Below, one piece after another: positions 8,242-16,610 of a DNA stretch of 55,894 bases (its first letter is position 1; the number at the start of each line of letters is the position of its first letter). The stretch spans positions 1 through 55,894 of the forward strand of contig CAZMNY010000051.1 of assembly GCA_964567745.1 (NCBI GenBank), given 5' to 3'. Under the pieces are notes generated by a model. That model worked only from the letters and a program-made list of their open reading frames with translations, had not been told where the DNA came from and ran no database searches. A program made the position numbers and the translations under genes. The DNA is from CAZMNY01 sp964567745. GTDB taxonomy: Bacteria > Planctomycetota > Planctomycetia > Pirellulales > Pirellulaceae.

Positions 8242-11117
8242 TGGTTTCTCTCCTTCTTATCCTCAACCACGCTTCCCGTCGCAGGTTTCGCGTCCGCCGG
8301 CTTACTTTCACGGGATTGCGGTTTGCCCTCGTCTTCAGCTTCTTTCTCGTCTTCCGATTTCTTCGAGGGATCTGCCGCAGTTTCGGCTTTCTCAGCCGGT
8401 TTCTCGCCACCCTTCGGCTTCTCCGATTCTCCACCAGCCGGTTTCTCGCCACCCTTCGGCTTCTCCGATTCTCCACCAGCCGGTTTCTCGGACTCGCTTG
8501 TCTTTGACTTCTCTTTTTCGGCCGCTTGGATTTGGCGAAGCAAACGATGGGCGTCCAAGAACCGCGGCGCTTCTTCGAGAGCTTGCAGCGCTCTCCGCTT
8601 GGCGGAGACATGATCGCCCTGCTTTTCCAACAACACCGCCAAACGATAACTGACGTCCGCCGGGTCGATCGGCTCCAAGGCAAACAGAGACTTGAGCGCG
8701 TGAATCGCTTCCGCGTTGTTGCTCGACGCCTCTGCGACTTGAGCCCGCTGTTGCTGCAGGTCGGTACGGAGCGGATTGACAGCAAGTGATTTCCGCACGA
8801 TCGGTAGAGCCGACTTCCAATCCTTGTCTTCCACAAGGAGTTGAGTGAGTCGCAAGAGCGAGTCCAAGTCGTCGTTCGATATTTCGCACCAAGTCTGAAG
8901 CGCCTTCACCTCGGCTTCGCGATCCTCCAAGCCTCTTTCAACTTGAACGATCAACCTTGTCGCACTGGTCGAGCTGCGATCGTTGGGGAACTCTTTCTGA
9001 AGCTGCTGTAATGTTTGCTTCGCCTCTTCCCACTCCTCGGCGCGAATCAAACCATGAGCCAGTGCGATCAGGCCCCAATAGTTGTTCGGGTGGGATGTGT
9101 TCCAGGCGATGACCTGCTGGGCATTGGCGAGCGGCTCGTCCGGCTGGGAAAAATCGAGTTTCGGCGCAATTGATTCCGCTCGGGCTTTCGCAAAGGCGAC
9201 AAACGCCTTGTCGAATTGCTCCACGCTCCCGGTGTATCGAGTCAGCGATTCGTTGATTGGCATGCCCACGTTCAAGTCATCGAGCACGCGCAACAGCGTC
9301 TCGAACCCGTGTTGTTCGACGAGAAACTCGACGACAAGCGACGATTGATAGTAAGCGAATTGCAGATGGTTGGGAGTTGGCGGCCGCAAGAACGCGCCGC
9401 TCAATTCGCCGACAGGAGTCAATTCGCCGCCAAGAACCATTTCGCGGTAGGCGGGCGACATTGTCTGTCCCCAAGTCGGGTCTCGCTGTCGCTCTTCGTA
9501 AACCGATATCCCTTCGCTCAGCCATCGCGGCATCCGGTTCGACGTCTTTTGCAACGTGACCACGTGACAGTACTCGTGCCACAAAACCGATTCCCAGTTG
9601 GTCGGGTTGGCGGTTTGCGACGCCGGACTGTTGGCCGTGATCACTTGGCCGAAACAAACGCCCAGGAATCCAACACCGCCAGGCAGTCCAAAAGTGCGAA
9701 TGGCGAAGTCAGCTTGCCGCGGAAAAATTTCGACGATGACCGGTTCGCGCAACTTGACCTGATATTTCTCGGCAAGCTGCTCGCGCGCCTGGCCAAGCAA
9801 CTTCAAGACATCTTCGCCATATATGTCAGCCTCGCGGCGGTCCATGCGAACCCACAGTCCGTCCGCCTTGAGCGTTCTAAACTTTTGAATCTCGTCGTGC
9901 AGGGAGACCAAGTTGTGTGCGACTACGCTGTAACCGTCCTCCTTGTTGACTTCGCTCGCCAACTTCCAACCTTCGTCTTCCTCGCCGAGTCGAAGTAGGT
10001 CTTGGCACAGTTGAAGTTTGGCGGGCAAGAAACCATCTTGCATGGCCAATGCGGAACGCTGATGAGCCGCGCCTTCGCGGAAACGATATTTGCGCGACAG
10101 TTTTCGACCGATGAGATGATCGACCTCTGGATTGGTCGAATAGTATTTTAGCGCTCGAGCTCGATGTTGCGCTTGCAAACCGGGAGCGGACTGCAAATGA
10201 GCGACGACAGCTTTGAGCGCCCAGCCGTCGGCATGATGAGGGTTCACGTTGTGAACTTTGGCGATCGCTTTCAACGCTTCTTCGTATTGCTCGCTGTCGA
10301 TATGTCGTTCGGCGAGGAGGATCAAGGCGTCGACGTGCCGCGAATTCAACTGAAGTGTTTTCTCGATCGCCTTGGCTGCCGCTTCCGCATCACTGTCCGC
10401 AATGGCTTGAGCGAGCCCGAAATGCGCGTCTGCTCGATCTTCGTCAAGCTTCACCGCTTGGCGAAATTCCTGGGCCGCCAATTGATAGTCATGCTTGTCG
10501 AGGGCGAGCCGGCCGCTAGCCAAATAGGGCTCCGGCGATTTCTTGTCGTCCTTCTTGGCCTTGTCGTAAAACAACTCCAAGACTTGACGCGGATCCGCTT
10601 TGCGGGAAAGAAAATATCGCCCCAACGTCATGCGACTGGCTGTGTCGCTATAACGACTCGGGCGATCTCGAGCCAATGCCTCCAACTCTTGCAAGCTCTT
10701 TTGAGCAAGATCGTCCTCGGCAACCTGGCGATACGCGAGAAACGCAACCCATCGCAATTGCAGATCGGTCGAATACCGTTTGAGCGCCTTATCCGCAGTG
10801 ACTTTGGCCTGGTCATACAGCCCCAAAGCCAATTCGGATTCAATCTTCAGAACTCGCCATGCATCCCGCCACTCGCCGTCTTCGATCGCCTTCGTGGTTG
10901 CATCGAGGCATTGTTTGTACTCGCCCTGCCAATACATCGACTGGGCGGCCTTCAATTCAGCGGCCCGCGCCGGCTGAGGCCAACAGAGAGTCGCCGCGAG
11001 GAATACGATCAGGATTCCGCAAAGCGGAGTTCGCGCTCCGATTTCTATACGTCGTTTGGCGCGAGTCGGCTCGGTAGGCGAGCTCGGCGCGGCGCGAGGG
11101 CGAGCGGAATCAGCCAT
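8238..11117 (-). CDS. Secreted TPR protein with a gluzincin-type metallopeptidase motif
   Basis: A 959-residue protein with an N-terminal hydrophobic signal (about residues 28-52, ending PARAAE). TPR-like helical repeats occupy roughly residues 55-410 and 655-870. Between them, near residues 510-545, sits HEYCH followed about 20 residues later by EGISVYEE, the HExxH...E arrangement of gluzincin (peptidase MA-like) proteins. The C-terminal 90 residues are a Lys/Glu/Pro-rich, low-complexity tail with a 42-bp tandem repeat. It is the first gene of the minus-strand block and overlaps the DUF4159 gene by 4 bp. A role in envelope proteolysis or assembly with the MoxR system is inference; catalytic activity is likely from the motif but unproven. 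Confidence 0.85.
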   Translation of the reverse strand: MADSARPRAAPSSPTEPTRAKRRIEIGARTPLCGILIVFLAATLCWPQPARAAELKAAQSMYWQGEYKQCLDATTKAIEDGEWRDAWRVLKIESELALGLYDQAKVTADKALKRYSTDLQLRWVAFLAYRQVAEDDLAQKSLQELEALARDRPSRYSDTASRMTLGRYFLSRKADPRQVLELFYDKAKKDDKKSPEPYLASGRLALDKHDYQLAAQEFRQAVKLDEDRADAHFGLAQAIADSDAEAAAKAIEKTLQLNSRHVDALILLAERHIDSEQYEEALKAIAKVHNVNPHHADGWALKAVVAHLQSAPGLQAQHRARALKYYSTNPEVDHLIGRKLSRKYRFREGAAHQRSALAMQDGFLPAKLQLCQDLLRLGEEDEGWKLASEVNKEDGYSVVAHNLVSLHDEIQKFRTLKADGLWVRMDRREADIYGEDVLKLLGQAREQLAEKYQVKLREPVIVEIFPRQADFAIRTFGLPGGVGFLGVCFGQVITANSPASQTANPTNWESVLWHEYCHVVTLQKTSNRMPRWLSEGISVYEERQRDPTWGQTMSPAYREMVLGGELTPVGELSGAFLRPPTPNHLQFAYYQSSLVVEFLVEQHGFETLLRVLDDLNVGMPINESLTRYTGSVEQFDKAFVAFAKARAESIAPKLDFSQPDEPLANAQQVIAWNTSHPNNYWGLIALAHGLIRAEEWEEAKQTLQQLQKEFPNDRSSTSATRLIVQVERGLEDREAEVKALQTWCEISNDDLDSLLRLTQLLVEDKDWKSALPIVRKSLAVNPLRTDLQQQRAQVAEASSNNAEAIHALKSLFALEPIDPADVSYRLAVLLEKQGDHVSAKRRALQALEEAPRFLDAHRLLRQIQAAEKEKSKTSESEKPAGGESEKPKGGEKPAGGESEKPKGGEKPAEKAETAADPSKKSEDEKEAEDEGKPQSRESKPADAKPATGSVVEDKKERNQ
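8396..8490 (-). repeat. 42-bp in-frame tandem repeat
   Basis: Two identical 42-bp units (8396-8437 and 8438-8479) and the start of a third encode a KPAGGESEKPKGGE-type motif in the tail of the TPR peptidase. Identical units suggest recent duplication by slippage. Confidence 0.9.
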
Positions 11118-11577
11118 CCATTTACCTCTAGCGGGGTTGGCAACTGACTAAACGGCAGCCGCGCTGGAAACGTCCAACGGTCTTGAACCTTAATCCGCTC
11201 GCACACTTCTTGGCATTGCTTAGCCGCGGCGCGGTGGAATCTCAACAAAACCAACTCACTCCTGCTCCCCCTCCAACTTCGGTCAACCCTTCATTGTAGG
11301 GTAACCGGCAAGGTACAAGCAACGGAAACCTGAACCAGGGATCATTGCTCGCTCAAACTCAACGATCCACGAATCTTTGACGACCACAATCATCTCGCGA
11401 AATCGATCGCCCGTTGTGGACGTTTCTCACAAATCGCGGCAATGGTTGTAACGCTGGTGTAACGAGCGGCGAACTTTCAATTGACCGGGTGCCCGATCCT
11501 ACTTACGCTTGGCTGGACCAAGACCCAATCGCATTCGACTGACGGTTGGGAATTTTCCAGAGTCGGAGAGAGACGAC
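11118..11577. other. Divergent intergenic region
   Basis: This 460-bp stretch separates the minus-strand MoxR-type block from a plus-strand secreted protein, so it should hold both promoters. No convincing open frame is present. An imperfect palindrome lies around 11280-11305 (ACCCT, 7-nt spacer, AGGGT at its centre) and could be an operator, but nothing else supports it. No confident -35/-10 pair was recognised. Confidence 0.4.
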
Positions 11578-12486
11578 ATGACACCTTCGACAGTGAGGAC
11601 GAGGTTGCATTGGATCGGTTGCGGACTCGTTGTGTCAATCTGTTGTCCTGCATTCGCACAACAGCAATCGGCCGTCGTATCGAGGCAAGTTGTCGAGTCG
11701 AAGCCGCCATCGATTACGTATCCACGGTCACGTCGATCGACAAGTTGGGTCACGATGCCTCGCGGTGTCCGAGTCGCAGTCGACAAAGGCGTCGAGTGGA
11801 AAGGCGTGAAGGTTTATTTGTCGCTCACCTGGAATTTGGTTGCGGTCGACAAACAGGGCAAGGCGATTTGGGGAAGTCACGTTAGCGCTTTTTGGGACAC
11901 TGTCGGATTCGAACGAATCGAGGCACCGCCCGAGAGCGGCAAGGAGATCTGGGCCGTCGCTTTGACGTCCTCGCGAAAAGAAAAATTCGTTGAATACTAC
12001 GACTTGAAAACCGGCAAAAAGCTACGAACTGAGGGCGGCGGCGGCGATCCGAAAGGGCGCAAGAGCAAGCTGCGAAAAGTTTGGAGCGGCGACAAATCCA
12101 ACGTCGACGAGCCGATGTCTATTTTGGTCAGTTCGGCCAAGCAGTGGGAAGCTGTTCGCAGCCGGCTTTTTAGCGGCGTACCCAAGACGCCTACCGCCGA
12201 GGACAAGATCGATTTCGAGAAGGAGGCCGTGCTCGTCCTTTCATCGGGGAAGACGAGTAACTCCCGCGGCATTAGCGCCAAGTTCGTTTACGAAGATGAC
12301 GAACGGATGTTGGTTCGCCTTCACTACCACACGTATCAGTCGTTTGGAAACACGCCGTCGACTTGGCCGTACGGAATCATCATTGTTCCGCGCCGCGACA
12401 AGCCCTACATCGTCGAACGGAATCGGCAATCGCTCATCGGCGGGCCGGCGCTATGGAAAGAGTTCAAACGATTCGAACTCAAGTAG
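11578..12486 (+). CDS. Secreted hypothetical protein
   Basis: A 302-residue protein. The ATG at 11578 is chosen because GGAGAGAG lies just upstream and a clean signal peptide follows (hydrophobic residues about 11-27, ending PAFAQ). An in-frame ATG at 11509 would put a charged stretch before the signal. The mature part has no family I recognise; it is Lys- and Trp-rich with predicted beta character and no cysteine pattern. It ends 6 bp before the convergent stop of the next minus-strand gene. Role unknown. Confidence 0.75.
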   Translation: MTPSTVRTRLHWIGCGLVVSICCPAFAQQQSAVVSRQVVESKPPSITYPRSRRSTSWVTMPRGVRVAVDKGVEWKGVKVYLSLTWNLVAVDKQGKAIWGSHVSAFWDTVGFERIEAPPESGKEIWAVALTSSRKEKFVEYYDLKTGKKLRTEGGGGDPKGRKSKLRKVWSGDKSNVDEPMSILVSSAKQWEAVRSRLFSGVPKTPTAEDKIDFEKEAVLVLSSGKTSNSRGISAKFVYEDDERMLVRLHYHTYQSFGNTPSTWPYGIIIVPRRDKPYIVERNRQSLIGGPALWKEFKRFELK

Positions 12487-12492
12487 CCGGCC

Positions 12493-13005
12493 CTACTCGG
12501 GTTGATCGTCGACGCTAAAATCGGTCGCGTTGTCCACGCCAGGATTTGTGTCGACAACATGAGGCCGCCGCGGACGTACGTAGGTGCTGACGAGCCGTTC
12601 AAGCCGCTCGCGGTTGCCGCAATAGCGAATGTAGACGCTTCGCAATGATGGCAGTGGTTGGTTGGGGTCGACCGTAATCAACAGTCCCTGCTCGAGAAAC
12701 TCAACACGGCCCATCTCGTTCCAGGCAATTCGGCGCGGCCGTCTGCCCGGGGCTTTCTGAGCTACGCCAAGCGGACCGAATTCGAAGGAAACCGGCGACC
12801 ACAATCGCCAACTGACCGCGGCAAGAATGACCGCCGCGATCAAGCCCGACGTCCAGTCGCTCAAGACACCGACCGCGCCGCCAATCAGACCGATCAAGGC
12901 AACCATGGCGAGTCCATTGAGTCCGTAATCGCGCAGTCCGCGATTGCAAATCTGCAACTCCAGCGGCGCATTGCGATGTCGCGTTGGTCGAGAAGAGTCG
13001 CTCAT
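12493..13005 (-). CDS. Small membrane protein, hypothetical
   Basis: A 170-residue protein with two adjacent transmembrane helices at about residues 31-65 (GLAMVALIGLIGGAVGVL, then GLIAAVILAAVSW). A soluble domain of about 90 residues follows and resembles membrane-associated PH-like domains in shape (IAWNEMGRVEFLEQGLLITV). This resemblance is by eye only. It is convergent with the upstream plus-strand gene, with 6 bp between the two stops. No function can be given. Confidence 0.7.
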   Translation of the reverse strand: MSDSSRPTRHRNAPLELQICNRGLRDYGLNGLAMVALIGLIGGAVGVLSDWTSGLIAAVILAAVSWRLWSPVSFEFGPLGVAQKAPGRRPRRIAWNEMGRVEFLEQGLLITVDPNQPLPSLRSVYIRYCGNRERLERLVSTYVRPRRPHVVDTNPGVDNATDFSVDDQPE

Positions 13006-13106
13006 GAACTCGAGCCGGATCGTAATGGAAGATGGAAAAGTAGCCGAGCTGCTCGGCTCTATTCCATTGTACTCAACCGGTTAGCGATCGTGACGGAGAC
13101 TTCCCG

Positions 13107-13150
13107 CCGCAGTGGATTTGGCTTTTAGCGTTGAATCTGCTTCACCAAAC
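13107..13150 (+). repeat. Dispersed intergenic repeat, partial copy
   Basis: This segment, CCGCAGTGG...GCGTTGAATCTG followed by TTCACC and AACGAG, matches the longer copy at 25235-25302 with scattered differences. It is one of at least four copies in the window, all outside genes, and it abuts the inverted-repeat element that follows. Confidence 0.65.
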
Positions 13151-13250
13151 GAGCTTGCGGCCTGTTGATTTAACCGCCCTCAATCACTAAGCCGCCTCTC
13201 CCGCCGACGCGCGCCGACGCGTGAGAGCTCGGGAGAGGCCGAAGCGCGCA

Positions 13251-13304
13251 GAGTGCAAAGTAGGGAGTGCAAAGTATCAAAATGAAAGACCCCAACGAGC
13301 AAGT
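13251..13304 (-). repeat. Dispersed repeat piece (GAGTGCAAAG type)
   Basis: Two GAGTGCAAAGTA-like copies, then AATGAAAGACCCCAACGAG and CAAG. The reverse complement of this stretch reappears at 25294-25357 with small differences, so it is another member of the dispersed intergenic family. Confidence 0.6.
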
Positions 13305-13414
13305 CTTGCTTGCCTTGCCCCGTGCCGGTGAATCAGGCTCACAAGCTACCCACCAGAACTGCCCCCATCCGCAGACCCCCACGGGCCTTGCGGCCTGTTG
13401 GGGTCTCGACTGCG

Positions 13415-13435
13415 CGTTGCCCCTGCGGGGCAACG
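13415..13435. repeat. Perfect 9-bp hairpin
   Basis: CGTTGCCCC, a TGC loop and GGGGCAACG form a perfect hairpin without a following T-run. CGTTGCCC also begins the larger hairpin at 22256 and recurs near 13523, so it looks like part of a palindromic repeat family rather than a terminator. Confidence 0.6.
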
Positions 13436-13565
13436 GACTCACCTCACCCGTCATTAGGCTGCTGGCCTTACGGTTAAATCAACAGGCCGCAAGGCTCTTT
13501 GGGGTCTGAGCATGCCAGCCGGCGTTGCCCGAAGGCGAAGCCGCAAGCGCCGCCCTGGGTTGGTC

Positions 13566-15164
13566 TCACCTGACCATCAATCGTTCGATGACTGGGCTCC
13601 CCTCGTCGCCGTCTCGCTTGGGTCGAACCATTAACATGATGATGGTGCCCTGCTTTAGATCTTTGGTGGACCCGGCTGCTTGTCGGCCTCGTCGAATCGT
13701 GGTCTTGTCGGTAATGCGATAGGTGGTCCGTCCGCCGGCGCGGTCGCGCACTGTCAGCTGTTTGGACTCGGCGTTGTACGAAACAACTCGACCCATCAAA
13801 CGATTTCCGCCTAGGCCGCCCGGTCGAGCCGGTTGTTGAGGCGGACCGCCAGGACGGCCGCCCGGTCGAAAACCACCGGGTCGAAAACCACCGGGTCGAA
13901 AACCACCGGGTCCGAAACCACCAGGTCCGAAACCACCAGGTCCACCGGGGCGACGACCCGATCCGCCCGCACGATTGCCTCGCCGGGCCGAACCGCCATC
14001 GGAGTCTCTCTGCAGATAGACCAAATACTCCTGACTGACCGGTTTGCACCAACCCTCTTCATCGCTGCATGCGAAGTAATTGACTTTCACTCGAAACGGT
14101 TTGCCTGGCTTGAGGTTCTTGATGTCGAGGAGGAACTCGCGCGGGTCCATGTCGGCGGCTTCCTTGACCTTCGGCCCCTCGCCTTGCGACGGTGAAATTT
14201 CGACTCCGTCTTCGGCGACGATCGAATAGGTCAACGGCGCCGCCAGATTGTTCCAATGGACGTGATAGAGCGGATCGATGTGGAAGCCCAAGTACAACTT
14301 CCCCGCGCCTCTTCCCATCGCCTCGCGGTCCGCTTCAGCTCGTAACTTCACATAAAACGGTTCGCCGTCGTCGCCCGCCTTGGGCTCGGCGCGAAGCGGC
14401 ATCAATCCCGAGGGGACGTTGATGCGAGGCACGACGCCGCGAGCTGCGCCCGGCTTGGGCGCGACGAACTTCGTCTCCAAATCGGCGACTCGTGTTGGGT
14501 TCTCCACTTTCCCAACCAACCGTTCCAAGTCGGCGCGAACCAAATCGGGTTTCGACCAGGTGCGTCGAACGACGACCTTGCCATCCGGTCCGACGATGAA
14601 TTCCGAGTTCGGTGCGTTGCCCATGTTGTGCTTGACGGCATTGTCCATCGTGTCGCAGATCCAGGGAATCCGCGAACCCAATGTTCGCTCCGCCTCACGC
14701 ACATGCATCAAACGTTCTTCTTGAGTAAACGGCTGCACGTACCCATTCGTTTCCGGATGGGCCAGCGCCTTGTAGACGTAGTAGAACTTGACTCCCTTGG
14801 GCGAATAATCTCGCTCGACCGTCTCCAAACTGGAAACGTTTCTCAGGAAAGGCGGTCAGGTCAAACAGCCGAAAACAAGCACCGAATAATGGCCCTTCAA
14901 ACTGCGAAGTTCGAGCGGCTTGCCGTCCGCGTCCAAGGCCTTGATGTCCGGCAACAACTCACCAACCTTCGGCGCGCTTCGCTCAAAGGAGCTATTCAAG
15001 CCGCCTCGCGTTGTCCTTCCGGCTTGGCTACCGCCCTGTGGCCGAAAACCCTGCGGCCGAGATCCCTGTGGCCGCGATCGGCGATCGCCGCCAGGACCTT
15101 GAGCGCCCGCGTTTACGGTCAGGAACAGAGAAACGGTTAAGAGTGCGAACCAAAAAATCTTCAT
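13566..15164 (-). CDS. Deiodinase/thioredoxin-like secreted protein, candidate selenoprotein (in-frame TGA)
   Basis: One reading frame of 533 codons from the ATG at 15164 to 13566 with a single internal TGA at 14856-14858 (residue 103). Residues 1-21 are a signal peptide. The thioredoxin-fold domain reads FGCLT-TGA-PPF, which aligns with the iodothyronine deiodinase active site FGSCTUPPF. Downstream deiodinase features follow in the same frame: a YVYKALAHPE stretch (conserved His), CDTMDN, and GPDGKVVVRRTW. After it come a DsbD-N-like region (LYHVHWNN, FACSDEEGWC), a Gly/Pro/Arg-rich linker of GGF repeats and a small C-terminal domain. A hairpin suited to a bacterial SECIS follows the TGA. 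The simplest reading is Sec insertion giving a periplasmic redox enzyme. Alternatives are a nonsense mutation of a Cys codon or a sequence error. A normal caller would split it into 14856-15164 and 13566-14828. Confidence 0.7.
14817..14857 (-). promoter_or_regulatory. SECIS-like hairpin directly after the in-frame TGA
   Basis: In the mRNA sense, GACCG (beginning within the UGA) pairs with CGGUC at 14821-14817. The upper stem is CUG(A)GAA with UUCCAG, one bulged A, closed by a 4-nt ACGU loop at 14839-14836. The loop G lies 19 nt after the UGA, inside the 16-37 nt range described for bacterial SECIS elements. Wobble pairs and a small internal loop join the two stems. The pairing was done by hand and not energy-scored. 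Confidence 0.5.
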
Positions 15165-15397
15165 GCCAATTCTCCGTGGGAACGGTTGGTGCGCAGCGCA
15201 TCGCCCCTAGGCTAACGAGGTCGCGCATAGGGTCACAACACCGAATTGCGCAAAAGGTATCGAACAAATTCGATCGTCGCGAAAGGCGCTCGCCTGTCTC
15301 GACTTCGCCCACGCCTCCAAATCATGTTGACCGGAATGTCCTGTACTCGTCAAGCGCGGCGTAAAACGACGTTCGAAATGGGTCTTAGAAAATGGCT

Positions 15398-15733
15398 CTA
15401 CGATTTCGCGATCGCCGTGGCGAGGCGATAGCTCAGTCTTCCCAGGGCTCGGTGATAGACCAAAAGGCCCACCGTATGGACAAAGGCCACAATGGGGCAG
15501 AAGACGAACGAAAACGCGAGCAGCGCGCTCGACGTCACGACGACCAAAAGGACGACGCCCGATTCGCAGTAGAACGGGATCCACATCGAGGGGAAGCGTT
15601 TGAGGCCTTCGAACACTTCACGCGATGCAGGGAGAAAGATCGAGTTGGATTCCATCATGGAGATCAAGAAAAACGGATAAAGCAGAAATTGAAACGGCAG
15701 CACAATCAGAACGAAGCAGGCAATGTATGGCAC
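15398..15733 (-). CDS. C-terminal piece of a frameshifted membrane protein
   Basis: An open frame of 111 residues with two strong membrane segments (PYIACFVLIVLPFQFLLYPF and a second near residues 60-95). It continues the membrane domain encoded just upstream (15706-16449) in another frame. Adding one G to the GGGG run near 15745 joins the two as ...LLASVGVPYIACFVL.... So this is most likely the C-terminus of that protein, separated by a one-base deletion or a homopolymer sequencing error. It should not be read as an independent gene, although a GTG codon sits at 15733. Confidence 0.6.
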   Translation of the reverse strand: MPYIACFVLIVLPFQFLLYPFFLISMMESNSIFLPASREVFEGLKRFPSMWIPFYCESGVVLLVVVTSSALLAFSFVFCPIVAFVHTVGLLVYHRALGRLSYRLATAIAKS

Positions 15734-16449
15734 CCCACGCTAGCCAGGAGGATCGAAACGATTCCGCTGACCAAGTGGCTGAGCAGCAGCGAACTGAACA
15801 GCATGCAGAGAGTGTCGCTATGATCGAGAATCTGCCCGAATCCAACCCAGGATTCGATCACAACCTCGCCATTCGCCGTGTCGCAAATGACCGCGCGCAC
15901 CAGTCCCGCGAGATAAACCAACATTCCTAACCAGAGGACTGCGACAAAGATCCCCACACGCATTCCGGCTCTCGGCCAACCGCCGTCGCCCATCAACATG
16001 CTGAGAATCACCGTTGATAGTACGTATTGAATCGTAAGAAAAATCGTACAAATGAGGATCTGGTTCAGGGCGTCGGAATGAAGCAAAAAACCAAGCTGTT
16101 CGGAAAAGTAGTTTCCCTTCAACAGGCTTCGTTTCTTCTCTTTCTCCTCCGCCTCTTCGATCGCCTTCTCTATCGATTCGGCCGCGTACGACTTGGCCAA
16201 TGGATCGTACTTCGCCGCTAATCCGATGCCTTCGAAGATTGGCGATTTTGGCGCCTCCGCCGGAGCTGGTGGAGCTGGCGGAGTTGGCGCTGTCTGACTC
16301 GGGGGCGGCGGCGGAACCGCGGTCGACGGCTTATTCGCCGCTGCCGTAATCGGAGTCGACTTGCTGGGCGCAGGTCGGCTCGTAGTTGTCTTGCTCGGCG
16401 CTGTCTTGTTCGGCGCTGTCTTGTTCGGCGCTGTCTTGTTCGGCGCTGT
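15706..16449 (-). CDS. Membrane-domain fragment downstream of the assembly gap
   Basis: Beginning at the gap, the frame encodes TAPNK repeats, a Pro/Ala-rich linker, an Ala/Glu/Lys helix (about KAIEEAEEKEKKRSLL) and three membrane helices (LNQILICTIFLTIQYVL; VGIFVAVLWLGMLVYLAGLV; LCMLFSSLLLSHLVSGIVSI). It then ends early at 15706 by an apparent frameshift. The start is hidden in the gap or upstream of it. With the zinc-ribbon gene at 16611-18062 it probably formed one protein: zinc ribbons at the N-terminus, membrane domain at the C-terminus, a common planctomycete layout. Function unknown. Confidence 0.6.
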   Translation of the reverse strand, partial: TAPNKTAPNKTAPNKTAPSKTTTSRPAPSKSTPITAAANKPSTAVPPPPPSQTAPTPPAPPAPAEAPKSPIFEGIGLAAKYDPLAKSYAAESIEKAIEEAEEKEKKRSLLKGNYFSEQLGFLLHSDALNQILICTIFLTIQYVLSTVILSMLMGDGGWPRAGMRVGIFVAVLWLGMLVYLAGLVRAVICDTANGEVVIESWVGFGQILDHSDTLCMLFSSLLLSHLVSGIVSILLASVGCHTLPASF

Positions 16450-16605
16450 NNNNNNNNNNNNNNNNNNNNNNNNNNNNNNNNNNNNNNNNNNNNNNNNNNN
16501 NNNNNNNNNNNNNNNNNNNNNNNNNNNNNNNNNNNNNNNNNNNNNNNNNTCGGCGCTGTCTTGTTCGGCGCTGTCTTGTTCGGCGCTGTCTTGTTCGGCG
16601 CTGTT
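16391..16605 (-). repeat. 15-bp tandem repeat (TAPNK) spanning the gap
   Basis: Units of TTGTTCGGCGCTGTC (TAPNK on the minus strand) lie on both sides of the N run. The phase between the two sides is 155 bp, that is 10 units plus 5 bp, so the 100-N spacer does not preserve the 15-bp period. The true gap size is therefore not 100. Confidence 0.85.
16450..16549. other. Assembly gap (100 N)
   Basis: Exactly 100 Ns, the usual placeholder for a gap of unknown length, placed where a 15-bp repeat collapsed the assembly. A true spacing of 95 or 110 bp, for example, would restore the repeat phase and the reading frame. Confidence 0.98.
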
Positions 16606-16610
16606 TTGCT

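Larger units (their letters stand above)
13143..13505. mobile_element. MITE-like element with about 26-bp terminal inverted repeats
   Basis: The left arm at 13151-13176 (GAGCTTGCGGCCTGTTG then ATTTAACCG) is repeated in inverted orientation at 13471-13497 with a one-base indel; similarity continues a few bases outward (ACCAAAC against TTTGGGG). The roughly 300 bp between the arms has no gene and contains other repeat pieces. The structure fits a miniature inverted-repeat element or nested repeats. No target-site duplication is obvious, so mobility is unproven. It fills most of the 560-bp gap 13006-13565. Confidence 0.5.

Noticed and set aside
10164..11147. Plus-strand frame of 327 codons opposite the TPR peptidase
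   Set aside because: Composition is shadow-like and the minus-strand gene has a signal peptide, TPRs and a zinc motif.
11280..11305. Imperfect palindrome as an operator
   Set aside because: Short and isolated; no regulator gene or second copy supports it, so it is only mentioned with the intergenic region.
15207..15584. Minus-strand frame of 125 codons between the deiodinase-like and membrane genes
   Set aside because: It overlaps the better supported membrane frame at 15398-15733 and has no domain signal.
16391..16605. Regular repeats around the N gap as a CRISPR array
   Set aside because: The 15-bp units are contiguous, have no spacers and encode TAPNK in the reading frame.
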